From the NCBI RefSeq assembly GCF_003697345.1, contig NZ_RFLY01000005.1, positions 62,001 through 126,000 on the forward strand: a stretch of 64,000 nucleotides of DNA, given 5' to 3'. This DNA is from Solilutibacter pythonis (GTDB lineage Bacteria > Pseudomonadota > Gammaproteobacteria > Xanthomonadales > Xanthomonadaceae). Both the position numbers and the translations under genes were made by a program. Shown here in pieces: positions 1 through 9,041 of this stretch (its first letter is position 1; each line of letters starts with the position of its first letter). Below the pieces are notes generated by a model, which saw only the letters and a list, made by a program, of their open reading frames with translations, searched no databases and was not told the origin of the DNA.

Positions 1-89
1 TCGAATGTTGTGATTGATCCCGAGGGTTTGTTTTCTGTCTGTCTGCCATAGCTTGCTTGCCATCATGTATTTTTGAACTACGCCAGGCC

Positions 90-393
90 GTGATTGAACC
101 AAGGCGGACCGAGACATTTCGCAAGTGGCGCATGAAGCTCAAGGATGAGCGGGCCCGCGCCGCGATTGTTTTGCAGCCTGATCCGGTTGGCCTACGGCCA
201 TGCTGGTGATGTGGAGCCAGTTGGACAGAGAGTCAGCGAAGTGTGCATTCACTACAGTCCAGGCCATTGGGTGTACTTTCAACGGCGTGGCGACACGATC
301 ATCGTCTTGCCATTTGGTGGCGATAAAAGCACGTAGGCGAAGGACATCACGACTGCCAAACGCTTTGTTGAGGAATGGAGCGAACGACCATGA
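90..393 (+). pseudogene. Decayed RelE/HigB-family toxin gene
   Basis: Reading from a GTG at 90 gives the N-terminal part of the RelE/HigB-like 'addiction module killer' family (motif ETFRKWRMKLKDERARAA). Near base 175 the match moves to another frame, where it continues as LAYGHAGDVEPVGQ and GGDKST. A TAG stop at 334-336 interrupts that frame, and family-like residues (AKDITTAKRFVEEW) continue to a TGA at 391-393. That TGA overlaps the ATG of the next gene as ATGA, the usual toxin-antitoxin coupling. One frameshift plus one in-frame stop make an active toxin unlikely. Family assignment is from memory of the family pattern; the breaks are read directly. Confidence 0.75.
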
Positions 394-770
394 CCGAGAA
401 ACTGACTACCTGCGATCCGGCCGAAGACTTGACCCCTGGCCAGGCGATTGCTGACTCCATGGCCGGGGCGTTCGAGACGGATGACTCCGGTTTCATCACC
501 CGCGCCAAGGACTTGACGCAGTCTGGCCAGGCGATTGCTGACTTTATGGCCGGGGTGTTCGAGACGAATGACTCCGGTTTCATCACCCGGGCCTTGGGCG
601 TCGTCACCCGCGCCAAGGGCATGACGAGGATCGCCCACGAAACCGGGCTTTCCCAGGAGCAGCTTTGCAGCTCTTTCAATGAGGACGGCAATCCGACACT
701 GCGCACCATGCGCGTCGTCATGAAGGCGCTTGGAATCGAACTGACAGCCAAGACGGCCGCCACCCACTGA
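390..770 (+). CDS. HigA-family antitoxin with internal duplication
   Basis: A 126-residue protein read from the ATG at 390, which overlaps the end of the toxin remnant; an upstream in-frame ATG at 375 is possible but would lie inside the old toxin frame. The C-terminal half is the helix-turn-helix of the putative addiction-module antitoxin family (ARAKGMTRIAHETGLSQEQL, then NPTLRTMRVVMKALGIEL). The N-terminal half contains two copies of a 29-residue block beginning GQAIAD.MAG.FETDDSGF; normal family members (about 95-100 residues) have one. It would bind its own operator and, if the partner were intact, neutralise a RelE-fold toxin. With the toxin broken it is an orphan antitoxin. Confidence 0.75.
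   Translation: MTEKLTTCDPAEDLTPGQAIADSMAGAFETDDSGFITRAKDLTQSGQAIADFMAGVFETNDSGFITRALGVVTRAKGMTRIAHETGLSQEQLCSSFNEDGNPTLRTMRVVMKALGIELTAKTAATH
437..589 (+). repeat. Two tandem 87-bp-period copies inside the antitoxin gene
   Basis: A 66-bp block at 437-502 recurs at 524-589 with four mismatches, a period of 87 bp. Because 87 is divisible by three, the reading frame is kept and 29 residues are duplicated in the antitoxin N-terminal domain. Confidence 0.85.
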
Positions 771-848
771 CTGGAACGTGCCAAGGAGGGGCGCCGCACT
801 GTCAGATCAATTACAGAATCCGAATATCCTTTTAAAAATGGAACTCAA

Positions 849-1268
849 ATGAACCGGTACATCAAAGGCTTTACATTGATCGAACTGATGATCGTGGTAG
901 CGGTCATCGCGATTCTTGCGGCGATTGCTTATCCGTCCTACACGCAGCACGTCCTCAAGACGCGGCGGGCGGCGGGGGCGGCTTGCATGATGGAGCGGGT
1001 GCAGTTCATGGAGCGTTACTACACGACGAATATGACGTATGTGGGGGCGGAAGCGGCCTGGCCATCGAGCACCTGCGAGACGGAGACGGCCGCGCACTAT
1101 ACATATTCAGCGCCTGCTAAAACCACGACTGCGACTACCTTCATCGTTCAAGCTAAACCTAAGGGCGCTCAGTCGAAGGACACGCAATGCGGAACGTTGG
1201 GGATGAACGAAAGAGGACTGAAAACGGTGAGTGGTTCGAAGAGCGCCACCCCGAACCAATGCTTCTGA
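849..1268 (+). CDS. pilE: Type IV pilin, PilE-like
   Basis: 139 residues with a class IVa prepilin leader: MNRYIKG, then the cleavage/N-methylation site before FTLIELMIVVAVIAILAAIA, with Glu5 of the mature protein present. The hydrophobic helix (residues 8-30) anchors the prepilin in the inner membrane and packs the fibre core after PilD processing. A globular C-terminal domain follows, with paired cysteines (C...C near residues 112 and 138) that could form the pilin disulfide loop. It would form or cap pili used for twitching, attachment or DNA uptake. It stands alone, without other pil genes nearby, so major versus minor pilin cannot be decided. Local GC is visibly lower than in the rest of the window, common for pilins. 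Confidence 0.85.
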   Translation: MNRYIKGFTLIELMIVVAVIAILAAIAYPSYTQHVLKTRRAAGAACMMERVQFMERYYTTNMTYVGAEAAWPSSTCETETAAHYTYSAPAKTTTATTFIVQAKPKGAQSKDTQCGTLGMNERGLKTVSGSKSATPNQCF

Positions 1269-1498
1269 GCTGAAGGGGCGAATGTCGGCTGCCGGTGGAG
1301 CGAGCAGCCAGCGCGTATCGTGCGGGCCGCCATATTGATCCCGGCGAGCAAGGGGTAGGGATACCCGATGGGCATGCCATCGCTTTGCGATGATGGTCGT
1401 GCCGGGGTGGCTTGTGGGTGTCCGGCGCGGGCTTTTACCCGGCTTATGTGCGCTGGTGGATATTTTCAAACGCGGCGGGCGTGGGCCGTGACTCGCGA

Positions 1499-1915
1499 TC
1501 AGTAATGCTGCTCCACCACCAGCACTTCGCTGCGGTCAGTCACCAATTCCTCGCGCAACTGTTCTTCCATCGCCCGTCGGTGTGAATCGGCGGGTTTTTC
1601 GCGTGCGGCGAATTCCAATGCCGAGGCGCGATTCTTCCACGTCTGGGTGACGCGAAAGCTCCATTGGTCTTTGTTCGCGCTGAGCTGGGGTTGGGTCAGG
1701 CGCAACGATGACAGGCGGCCGGATGCTAATTCGGCTTGCAGCGTTGGTAGCCGGGTTTTCTTGAACAAGGCGATGAACTGGCCGTTGCGGCCAGGCTTGA
1801 TCCAATAAGTCTGCTCGACCACGAACGGAATTTCCGCCACGGTTTGCGCGAAGGGCGTGGCTGGAATGGCGAGCGCGGGCAGCGCCAGCGCGAGGCATGG
1901 GAGGAGTCGTTTCAT
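1499..1915 (-). CDS. Small secreted protein of unknown function
   Basis: 138 residues with a clear signal peptide (MKRLLPCLALALPALAIPATPFAQ, cut after about residue 24; shown here by position 1-24). The mature part has no motif I recognise; alternating hydrophobic strands and the segment EQTYWIKPGRNGQFIALF look like a small alpha/beta barrel of the NIPSNAP or monooxygenase type, but that is only a guess. The gene starts 24 bases after the dxs stop on the same strand and is probably cotranscribed with dxs, though nothing in the protein points to isoprenoid synthesis. Confidence 0.6.
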   Translation of the reverse strand: MKRLLPCLALALPALAIPATPFAQTVAEIPFVVEQTYWIKPGRNGQFIALFKKTRLPTLQAELASGRLSSLRLTQPQLSANKDQWSFRVTQTWKNRASALEFAAREKPADSHRRAMEEQLREELVTDRSEVLVVEQHY

Positions 1916-1939
1916 TGGCCTGCTTGTGGGGAGTGGGCG

Positions 1940-3838
1940 TCAACTGCCGGTGGCGCGCAGGGTCTCCTGTGGCCAGCGCTCAAGCACTGCGGCGTGAATG
2001 CCGGCGGCGTCCAGCCCGGCTTCGGCCAGCAGTTCTTCGCGGCTGGCGTGGTGCTGGAAGGCGTTGGGCAGGCCGAGGTGCAGGATTGGCAGGGAGATGC
2101 CTTCGGTGGCCAGCAATTCGGCCACCCCGGCGCCGGCGCCGCCGGCGACCACGTTGTCTTCTAGGGTGACGAAGCCTTCGTGCGTGCCTGCCAGTTCCAG
2201 GATCAATGCACGGTCGAGTGGCTTGACGAAGCGCATGTCGACGACGGTGAAATCGAGTTTTTCGCCAACCGTTCGCGCCGCCGCGACAATGGCGCCGAAG
2301 GCGAGCAGGGCGATGCGTTGGCCTTGCCGTTTCACTTCCGCCTTGCCGACCGCGATCGCGTCGAGCGACGTGCCGGCGGCGATGCCGGTCCCAGTACCGC
2401 GTGGGTAGCGCACCGCCGTCGGACCTTCGTGCTTGAAGCCGGTGGACAGCATCCTGCGGCACTCGGCTTCGTCGCTCGGCGCCATCAGCATCATGTTCGG
2501 CACGCAGCGCAGGTAGCTGAGATCGAGGTTGCCGGCATGGGTCGCGCCATCGGGCCCGACCACGCCGCCACGGTCGATGGCGAACAGCACGTCCAGATTC
2601 TGGATGGCGACGTCGTGTACCAATTGGTCGTAACCGCGTTGCAGGAAGGTGGAATAGATGGCGACGACGGGTTTGGCACCCTCGCAGGCCATGCCGGCGG
2701 CCAGCGTCACCGCATGTTGCTCGGCGATGGCGACATCGAAATAGCGCTCGGGATATTCCTTGCTGAAACGCACCAGCCCCGAGCCTTCGCGCATTGCCGG
2801 GGTGATGGCAAGCAGCCTGGGGTCGGCGGCGGCCATATCGCACAACCAGTCGCCGAAGACATCGGTATAGGTCGGTTTTTTCGCCGTGCCGGGTGCGGAG
2901 ACCATGCCGAGTTCGGGGTCGAACGGCGACACGGCGTGATAGCCGATCTGGTCGGCCTCGGCGCGTTGGTAGCCCTTGCCCTTGGTGGTGATGACGTGCA
3001 GCAACTGCGGGCCTTTCAGGCCTTGCAGGGTCTTCAGTGTGGACACGAGCGTATCCATGTCGTGGCCGTCGATCGGGCCGGTGTAATGGAAGCCCATTTC
3101 CTCGAACAGGGTGGAGGGCACGAACATGCCTTTCCAGTGTTCTTCCCAGCGCTTGACGAAACGCGCGGGCTGGCCATCCTTGTCGCCAAGCAGCTTCTTG
3201 CCGCCTTCGCGCAGGGCGTTCAGCGTCTTGCTGCCGGTCATGCGCCCAAGCATGCGGGTGAGGCCGCCGACCGCTTCGCTGATCGACATGCGGTTGTCGT
3301 TGAGGATGACCAGGAGGTTCGGCTTCTCGTCCATGCCGCCGGCGTGGTTGAGCGCTTCGTAGGCCATGCCGGCGGTCATCGCGCCATCGCCGATGATGGC
3401 GACCACGCGACGTTCGTTGCCGGCGCGGGCGTTGGCGATCGCCATGCCGAGCGCGGCCGAGATGGAGGTGGACGAATGGCCGACGCCGAAGGGGTCGTAT
3501 TCCGATTCCTCGCGCTTCGGAAAGGGCGCGACGCCGTCCCTCTGCTTGACGGTGTGGATGCGATCGCGGCGGCCGGTCAGGATTTTGTGTGGGTAGGCTT
3601 GATGACCGACATCCCAGACCAGGCGGTCGTTCGGCGTGTCGTAGAGGTAGTGAAGGGCGGTGGTCAGCTCGACCACGCCGAGGTTGGCGCCGAAGTGGCC
3701 GCCGGATTTGCCGGCGGATTCGATCAGATAGGCGCGTAGCTCGTCGGCGATGGCGGGAAGTTCGCTTTCGTCGAAGCGGCGCAGTTCGGCCGGGGAATCG
3801 ATGCGCGACAGGCGCGGATAACGCGAGAAATCGATCAT
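1940..3838 (-). CDS. dxs: 1-deoxy-D-xylulose-5-phosphate synthase
   Basis: 632 residues, the usual length for DXS. It condenses pyruvate with glyceraldehyde 3-phosphate using thiamine diphosphate, the first step of the MEP isoprenoid pathway, in the cytoplasm. Visible signatures: [13 protein letters not shown] near the N-terminus, the thiamine diphosphate/metal motif [18 protein letters not shown] followed by [18 protein letters not shown], then the transketolase central domain with [16 protein letters not shown] and [15 protein letters not shown], and a C-terminal transketolase domain. The ATG at 3838 puts the start right before the typical [14 protein letters not shown] opening. It follows the HNH gene (94-base gap) and precedes the small secreted protein on the same strand. 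Confidence 0.97.
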   Translation of the reverse strand: MIDFSRYPRLSRIDSPAELRRFDESELPAIADELRAYLIESAGKSGGHFGANLGVVELTTALHYLYDTPNDRLVWDVGHQAYPHKILTGRRDRIHTVKQRDGVAPFPKREESEYDPFGVGHSSTSISAALGMAIANARAGNERRVVAIIGDGAMTAGMAYEALNHAGGMDEKPNLLVILNDNRMSISEAVGGLTRMLGRMTGSKTLNALREGGKKLLGDKDGQPARFVKRWEEHWKGMFVPSTLFEEMGFHYTGPIDGHDMDTLVSTLKTLQGLKGPQLLHVITTKGKGYQRAEADQIGYHAVSPFDPELGMVSAPGTAKKPTYTDVFGDWLCDMAAADPRLLAITPAMREGSGLVRFSKEYPERYFDVAIAEQHAVTLAAGMACEGAKPVVAIYSTFLQRGYDQLVHDVAIQNLDVLFAIDRGGVVGPDGATHAGNLDLSYLRCVPNMMLMAPSDEAECRRMLSTGFKHEGPTAVRYPRGTGTGIAAGTSLDAIAVGKAEVKRQGQRIALLAFGAIVAAARTVGEKLDFTVVDMRFVKPLDRALILELAGTHEGFVTLEDNVVAGGAGAGVAELLATEGISLPILHLGLPNAFQHHASREELLAEAGLDAAGIHAAVLERWPQETLRATGS

Positions 3839-3932
3839 CCGGCTATTTTACGTCCGCCCAGATGCGCTTGCGTGTGGCGGAAGTGAAGGCGTCTTGCCGG
3901 CGCGTTGCGCCGGCCGGGCATCCTCGCGCCGT

Positions 3933-4595
3933 TCAAGCGAGATACCGATGGGGTTTTCTGGGCATCTGCGCGCGCAGGAATTCCATCTGGTCGGCGAGGA
4001 TGTTGCGGTTGGAGAGGATCAGGTGTTCGATCCAGCTTGGACGATACGGCACCGCCAGCAAGGGCATCCCGGCTTGCTGCGGGGTGCGGTTGCCCTTGCG
4101 CGAGTTGCAGTGGTAGCAGGCGGTGACTACGTTCTCCCAGATGTCGCGTCCGCCCTTGGACACCGGCATCACGTGGTCGCGGGTCAGATGCTGGCGGGCC
4201 GGACGTTCGCCGCAATAGAGGCAGAGGTGGGCGTCGCGGGCAAATAGCGAGGTATTGGTAAGTGTCGGGGTCGGGGCCAGGTGGCGGCCCCGGGCATGGC
4301 CACGGGCGGCGATGATCGGATGCAGTTTGAGTGTGCTGCGTTCGCCGGTTAGCCGCGACATGCCGCCGTGCACGGTCAGGCAGGATTCGCCGAGCGTCCA
4401 TGCCACCGCGTCGCGGGCGTACAGGCAGGCGGCCTGTTGCCAGCCGATCCAGTCGAGCGCGCGGCCGTTGGCATCCAGCGCCAGAAACCGAAAACCGGCG
4501 CGGCGGCCGGATATCGGGGAAACGACGGGAGCAACGCCCGGTCCGTGCCCGGAGCCGGTGTCGATCAGGCGTAGCGTGGCGCTATCGGTACCCAT
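3933..4595 (-). CDS. HNH endonuclease family protein
   Basis: About 220 residues. The C-terminal half carries an HNH nuclease fold: CLYCGERPARQHLTRDHVMP, then GGRDIWENVV, then CYHCNSRKGN, so both zinc-binding CxxC pairs and the catalytic His in the TRDHV motif are present. The N-terminal half is poorly conserved and not recognised. Proteins of this type are widespread next to housekeeping genes in proteobacteria and their biological substrate is unknown. Start: I chose ATG at 4595; a GTG three codons upstream (4604) is equally in frame, and no strong ribosome-binding site decides between them. Confidence 0.85.
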   Translation of the reverse strand: MGTDSATLRLIDTGSGHGPGVAPVVSPISGRRAGFRFLALDANGRALDWIGWQQAACLYARDAVAWTLGESCLTVHGGMSRLTGERSTLKLHPIIAARGHARGRHLAPTPTLTNTSLFARDAHLCLYCGERPARQHLTRDHVMPVSKGGRDIWENVVTACYHCNSRKGNRTPQQAGMPLLAVPYRPSWIEHLILSNRNILADQMEFLRAQMPRKPHRYLA

Positions 4596-4689
4596 CGGAA
4601 CCACAGGTTATACGTCTTTGTTGACGTTTTGTGTATCCCGTGGCGATACTGGGCGAGGCCCGGCATCCTGTGTCACGAGAAAGGGGAGG

Positions 4690-6474
4690 TCAGCCGAACG
4701 CGTCCGCGTCCAGCCCCATCAAGTTGCCGACGCCGCTGTCGATCGCCGCTTTGTGCGCCAGGGTGCGTGGCAAGAGGCGGGCGAAATAGAAGCGCGCAGT
4801 CTCGCGTTTGGCGTCCTTGAATGCCTGTGGGCGCGTGGAGGCGTCGGCCGCCGCTACCGCTTTCGCCCACCAGCAGGCCAGCGCGACGTAGCCGGAATAG
4901 AACAGGTAATCGCAGGCTGCGCCGCCTATCTCGTCGGGGTTGCTGCTCGCCATTTGGCCGATTTCCCGCGACAACGCCTGCCATTCGGCCAGTTTTTCTC
5001 CCAGCGCAGGCAGAAATTCGGCCAGAGCCGGATTACCGGCTTCCTGGGCGATGAAGGCTTGGGCGTCCTTCAGGAACACGCGAAGACCTTCGCCTTTGAG
5101 TTGCAACAGTTTGCGGCCGACCAGGTCCAGCGCCTGGATGCCGGTGGTGCCTTCATAAAGGGTGGTGATGCGGGCATCGCGGGCGAGCTGCTCCATGCCG
5201 TGTTCGGCGATGTAGCCGTGGCCGCCGAAGCATTGCAGCGCCAGCGAGGTGCATTCGTTGCCCCATTCGGTCAGGCAGGCTTTGACGATGGGGGTGAGGA
5301 AGCCGACCAGTGCGTCGGCCTCGGCGCGCGCGGCGGCGTCCTCGCCGTGCCCGGCGATGTCGACGTTGAGGAAGGCGTGGTAGCCGAGCAGGCGTCCGCC
5401 TTCGACCAGCGCTTTCTGTGTCAGCAGCATGCGGCGCACGTCGGGGTGGACGATGATCGGGTCGGCCGGTTTGTCCGGGTACTTCGGCCCGCTCAACGCC
5501 CGCATTTGCAGGCGCTCGCGGGTGTATCGCAGCGCGTTTTGATAGGCGCGATCGGCCAGCCCCAAGCCTTGCAGCCCGACGGCCAGGCGAGCGGTGTTCA
5601 TCATGGTGAACATGGCCATCAGGCCCTTGTGCGGTTCGCCGACCAGCCAGCCTTCGGCGCCATCGAAGTTCATCACGCAGGTGGCTGAACCGTGGATGCC
5701 CATCTTGTGTTCGAGCGCGCCGCAGCGCACGGCATTGCGCTCGCCCATTGCGCCGTCTTTGCCCACCTTGAACTTGGGGACGACAAACAGCGAGATGCCA
5801 CGGCTGCCCGCCGGGGCATCGGGCAACCTGGCGAGCACCAGATGCACGATGTTCTCCGCCATGTCGTGTTCGCCGGCGGTGATAAATATCTTGGTGCCGA
5901 TAAGGGAATGGCTACCGTCGTCGTTTGGCGTCGCACGGGTGCGCAGTAGGCCGAGATCGCTGCCCGCCTGCGGCTCGGTCAGGCACATGGTGCCGGTCCA
6001 GCGGCCCTCGACAAGCGGCTTCAGGAAGATTTCCCGCTGCCATTCGGTGCCGTGGTGGAGCAGGGCTTCGGTGGCGCCGTGCGAGAGCAGGGGGAAATTG
6101 CCCCAGGCCAGATTGGCGGCATCGATCATTTCCTTGATGGCCGCGCCCAGCACGTGCGGCATGCCTTGGCCGCCGAATTCCGCCGGCGAGTTCAGCCCCG
6201 GCCAGCCGCCTTCCACGAACTGGGCGTAAGCCGCGGCGAAGCCTGCCGGCGTGGTGACGTTGCCGCTGTCCTTGTCGAAACCGCAACCTTGGTCGCCGAT
6301 GGCGTTCAGGGGTGCCAGCACTTGCCCGGTGAAGCGCGCGCCTTCTTCCAGCACGGCATCGACCAGTTCGCGGTTGGTCTCGGGCTGGCCGATGCGGGGG
6401 AATACGGATTCGACTTTCAGTACGTCGAACAGGTCGAAGCGGATGTCATCGAGTGGGGCGCGATATTGGCTCAT
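4690..6474 (-). CDS. Acyl-CoA dehydrogenase
   Basis: 594 residues, the long acyl-CoA dehydrogenase type. Order of domains: a short N-terminal extension (SQYRAPLDDIRFDLFDVL), the helical N-terminal domain, the middle beta domain (MCLTEPQAGSDLG, the FAD/substrate region), the C-terminal helical domain with the catalytic Glu in LYEGTTGIQALDL, and an extra C-terminal domain ending in NLMGLDADAFG. It oxidises acyl-CoA to trans-2-enoyl-CoA, passing electrons to electron-transfer flavoprotein. Chain-length preference cannot be read. It is preceded by the lipoprotein gene on the same strand (26-base gap), which does not inform on function. Confidence 0.93.
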   Translation of the reverse strand: MSQYRAPLDDIRFDLFDVLKVESVFPRIGQPETNRELVDAVLEEGARFTGQVLAPLNAIGDQGCGFDKDSGNVTTPAGFAAAYAQFVEGGWPGLNSPAEFGGQGMPHVLGAAIKEMIDAANLAWGNFPLLSHGATEALLHHGTEWQREIFLKPLVEGRWTGTMCLTEPQAGSDLGLLRTRATPNDDGSHSLIGTKIFITAGEHDMAENIVHLVLARLPDAPAGSRGISLFVVPKFKVGKDGAMGERNAVRCGALEHKMGIHGSATCVMNFDGAEGWLVGEPHKGLMAMFTMMNTARLAVGLQGLGLADRAYQNALRYTRERLQMRALSGPKYPDKPADPIIVHPDVRRMLLTQKALVEGGRLLGYHAFLNVDIAGHGEDAAARAEADALVGFLTPIVKACLTEWGNECTSLALQCFGGHGYIAEHGMEQLARDARITTLYEGTTGIQALDLVGRKLLQLKGEGLRVFLKDAQAFIAQEAGNPALAEFLPALGEKLAEWQALSREIGQMASSNPDEIGGAACDYLFYSGYVALACWWAKAVAAADASTRPQAFKDAKRETARFYFARLLPRTLAHKAAIDSGVGNLMGLDADAFG

Positions 6475-6501
6475 ATATATGTCGTGGAGGTGGGCGGATA
6501 T

Positions 6502-6975
6502 TCAGCGCAGCACGCCGGGTAGGCCGGGGGCCGGGTTCAGCGCGCTGCTGCGTTCGAGGCGGAAAGTGCGGAGGCTGCCGGAATCGGGCGTGGCGGCGAT
6601 CTCGCCCTTCAGCGAATAGGCGACACCACGGCCACCGGCCAATGCGTCGGCGGCTTGCAGGCGGGCTTCGGCCGTGGGGGTCAGTTTGAACGTCACGACA
6701 TCGGCCGATTCCGGGCCGATGTCCAGCGCCGGTGCGGCGGAGAGGTCGCCGGCCTTGGCACCGCCAAGGCTGAGCGCGAGATCGATCCGTCCGAACCGCA
6801 TCGATACGTTGCTGTAGTTTTGCAAGCGCAGTTCCACCGACCAGTTGCCGCGCGCGTCGATGGTGAGTTGCTGGATGCTGGCGGCGGGCTCCGATACGCG
6901 GCGTCCGCCCGAGGTGGCGCAGGCCGCGAGGGCCACGATCAGGGCGAGCAGGGCGATAAGCCGCGATGGCTTCAT
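6502..6975 (-). CDS. LEA14-like (NDR1/HIN1-type) lipoprotein
   Basis: 157 residues from the ATG at 6975, chosen because it places a lipoprotein signal peptide at the very start (MKPSRLIALLALIVALAAC, lipobox LAAC); an in-frame start 32 codons upstream would bury it. The mature part resembles the LEA type 2/water-stress domain: QLTIDARGNWSVELRLQNYS, then RFGRIDLALSLGG and a paired-strand segment. It is expected at the periplasmic face of the outer or inner membrane. Function is unknown. It lies directly upstream of the acyl-CoA dehydrogenase on the same strand. Confidence 0.7.
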   Translation of the reverse strand: MKPSRLIALLALIVALAACATSGGRRVSEPAASIQQLTIDARGNWSVELRLQNYSNVSMRFGRIDLALSLGGAKAGDLSAAPALDIGPESADVVTFKLTPTAEARLQAADALAGGRGVAYSLKGEIAATPDSGSLRTFRLERSSALNPAPGLPGVLR

Positions 6976-7036
6976 CCGTCCGATTCCGTATGCGATGGTT
7001 GGGATAAAGGATAGCGCGAAGCGGCAGCCGACCGAT

Positions 7037-7069
7037 GCGAACGTCCGCCAGACAAGCGCGGGCGTTCGC
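7037..7069 (-). terminator. Hairpin downstream of the glutathione transferase gene
   Basis: Twelve-base arms (7037-7048 and 7058-7069) with one G-T mismatch and a 9-base loop lie 17 bases past the stop of the minus-strand transferase gene. There is no T run after it, so it is at best a weak intrinsic terminator. Confidence 0.4.
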
Positions 7070-7086
7070 ATCGCCTCGGGGCGGGA

Positions 7087-7701
7087 TTACAGCAACCCTT
7101 CCGCCTTCAGCGCCGCTTGCACGCCGAGGTCGGCGGACATGCGCTGGTGGAAGGCCGAGAGATGCGGCAGGTCGTCGAGCGCGATCCCCAGCTTCTTCGC
7201 CCAGCCCATCGTCACGTACAGGTATGGGTCGGCGAAGCTGCGGAAGCCGGCCAGCCAGTCGCCGGTTTCGCCAAGACGCTGGTCAACCGTCTCGTAATGG
7301 CGGCGGACGCGTTTCCGCGCCAATGTCTTGACGGTTTCGTAATGCTCGCTGCCCTGCATGAACAGGCCGGGTGCGAACAGTGGCGTGAATGCCGGATGCA
7401 GGTCGGAATTGCAGAACGCCAGCCAGCGCGTGGCCTCCGCCCGCTGGCGCGGGCTGCCATCACCGGCCAGTCCGGCCTCGGGATAACTATCGGCGATGTA
7501 ACCGAGGATCGCGGCGTTCTGAGTCAGCACGAAATCGCCATCGACCAATACAGGCACCGTGCCGGCTGGGTTGATTTCAAGAAATCCAGGCTCTTTGATC
7601 TCGGCTTGGCTGACGAGCTGCACTTCGAACGGCTGGCCGGTCCATTGCAGGGCGATGTGGTCGGCGGTCGAGCAGGCGCCGGGTTTGCTGTAGAGCTTCA
7701 T
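7087..7701 (-). CDS. gstA: Glutathione S-transferase, beta class (GstA-like)
   Basis: 204 residues. The start at 7701 is supported by a strong ribosome-binding site (GAGGAG, six bases away) and by the family opening MKLYSKPGACSTADHIAL, with the beta-class cysteine at position 10. The thioredoxin-like N-terminal domain includes INPAGTVPVLV (cis-proline) and ENAAI-like LTQNAAILGYIAD; the C-terminal helical domain includes DLHPAFTPLF and ends EVQ/AALKAEGLL, all matching E. coli GstA. It conjugates or reduces electrophiles with glutathione in the cytoplasm. Neighbours do not indicate a specific substrate. Confidence 0.92.
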   Translation of the reverse strand: MKLYSKPGACSTADHIALQWTGQPFEVQLVSQAEIKEPGFLEINPAGTVPVLVDGDFVLTQNAAILGYIADSYPEAGLAGDGSPRQRAEATRWLAFCNSDLHPAFTPLFAPGLFMQGSEHYETVKTLARKRVRRHYETVDQRLGETGDWLAGFRSFADPYLYVTMGWAKKLGIALDDLPHLSAFHQRMSADLGVQAALKAEGLL

Positions 7702-7798
7702 GGGAACTCCTCGGGGCTTGGGGGAGTTCCATCTTGCCTTCGATATCGTTAGGAAACGATGTCGGATCCGCAACGCAGCGTTGCGTCGCGGGGAGTGA

Positions 7799-8257
7799 TC
7801 AGCCGCGTTTGTTGCGCAATGCCTGTACCTTGAGAAAGGTATGGTCGCCGATGGTGGCGACCTGGTAGGCATTGCGCCAGCTTGGGCGGGCGATGTCATG
7901 GGCGAGGAAGTGGCTGGCACCGGGGACGATTTCCCTGCGCTGGCCCAGCGGCAGCGCCCAGTTCCGCTCGGCGTCGAGCGCGATGGTCACTGCCTGCGCC
8001 CATGCCTGGGTGTTGCTGAGGCGGGTCTGTGGCGAGACCAGCGTGGGTGCGAACTGTTTGCGCGCGGTGACTACTTGGCACATGGTGTCGCCCCACAGAC
8101 CACTGTCCTCGCGGCGCAGCGCGACTTCGGCGACCGCTTGCTGGCCGCGTGCCGGCTGGTTGCGGGCTTCCAGGTACAGGGTGGCCGACAGGCACAGCGA
8201 GTCGCCGGCTTGCGGGGGCAGGATCGAAGCGAACCAGAGGATCCAGGCCAGTTTCAT
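7799..8257 (-). CDS. SleB-type cell wall hydrolase
   Basis: 152 residues from the ATG at 8257, preceded by AAGGAG. A signal peptide (MKLAWILWFASILPPQAG) is followed by a hydrolase_2/SleB-like domain: CLSATLYLEARNQPARGQQ with the catalytic Glu in YLEAR, VAEVALRRE, CQVVTARKQFA, and a C-terminal GASHFLAH segment. The family contains peptidoglycan lytic enzymes (cortex-lytic SleB, bacterial wall hydrolases). Exported, probably acting on the murein layer. The in-frame start 20 codons upstream would place a hydrophilic tail before the signal peptide and is rejected. Confidence 0.8.
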   Translation of the reverse strand: MKLAWILWFASILPPQAGDSLCLSATLYLEARNQPARGQQAVAEVALRREDSGLWGDTMCQVVTARKQFAPTLVSPQTRLSNTQAWAQAVTIALDAERNWALPLGQRREIVPGASHFLAHDIARPSWRNAYQVATIGDHTFLKVQALRNKRG

Positions 8258-9041
8258 CGTCGTACTCCTTATTCGTTGCGTTGCGAGGGACGTTGGCAAA
8301 TGCCGTCGAAACTGCAACCTGGCGTTGGGGGAGGGCGGCGGCGCGATCTGAGTGCGCAGCTAGGTGCCCAAGGTGGCCGACTCTCGCGTGATGGACGAGG
8401 GTCATGGCCACCGGGTGCCGCATGAAGCTGAATGGGCGGCGGAAAGTGGGCGCAAGTTAAGAGGAGAAAACTGAATTAAAACTGAATTCCATGGGGTGCA
8501 TTTGGGTTGAAAATGTGCTTGGAGTATCGATCCAGCACCAGCCCAGGCGAGCTTTTCGAGTCGTGTGCGCTTGCCCGTGGCTGCCGGAGGGAAGGGGGAT
8601 AAGTAAGCGTGTCGGGCGATATACATACGGCCCGCTGTACCCATTGCGCGTCAGTGTGGCGGCGGGGAGTCGTATGGGGAGCGGATGGGGGCGGTGTCAA
8701 CCGAGCCTAAAGTTACGAGTTGCAGGCCACTTCTATATAGGGGCGGACATGGATTGACGCGCGCGCCCATGGATATCCAGAGCCATTAAATTGGCAAGAG
8801 GCGGAGGTGTTTGTTCATGTATTCATGATGCCCAGTGGGATAGTTTCAATCCCACCTGAACATTGAGTTTGTCAAGGGAACTGTTATGCTATTGTTAACA
8901 CGGCTTTCACATGCGCGGACGTAGGCTTACCACCGTGCGGCGTGCATGCTTCATGCCGTCTCGAGCAAATGTATCCCGTCTCATCGGTATGCCGTTGTCG
9001 TTTTACCCATGTTGTTTGACCCTGAATCAAGGAGCTCGTGT
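8258..9041. other. Gene-free region upstream of ompA
   Basis: About 780 bases with no convincing gene. The part from about 8440 is visibly more AT-rich than its surroundings. It contains a 6-base inverted repeat (GTGGGA at 8835, TCCCAC at 8850) and, 28 bases on, the probable ompA promoter. The small open frames here have no recognisable protein features. Confidence 0.6.
8863..8890 (+). promoter_or_regulatory. Probable sigma-70 promoter of ompA
   Basis: TTGAGT (8863-8868), 16-base spacer, and TATGCT (8885-8890) preceded by TGT, which is an extended -10 element. It predicts an untranslated leader of about 145 bases before the ompA ATG at 9042, long enough for post-transcriptional control as in other ompA mRNAs. 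Confidence 0.5.

Noticed and set aside
8491-8757. An 88-codon open frame upstream of ompA
   Set aside because: No signal, motif or ribosome-binding site; it lies in the gene-free regulatory region.
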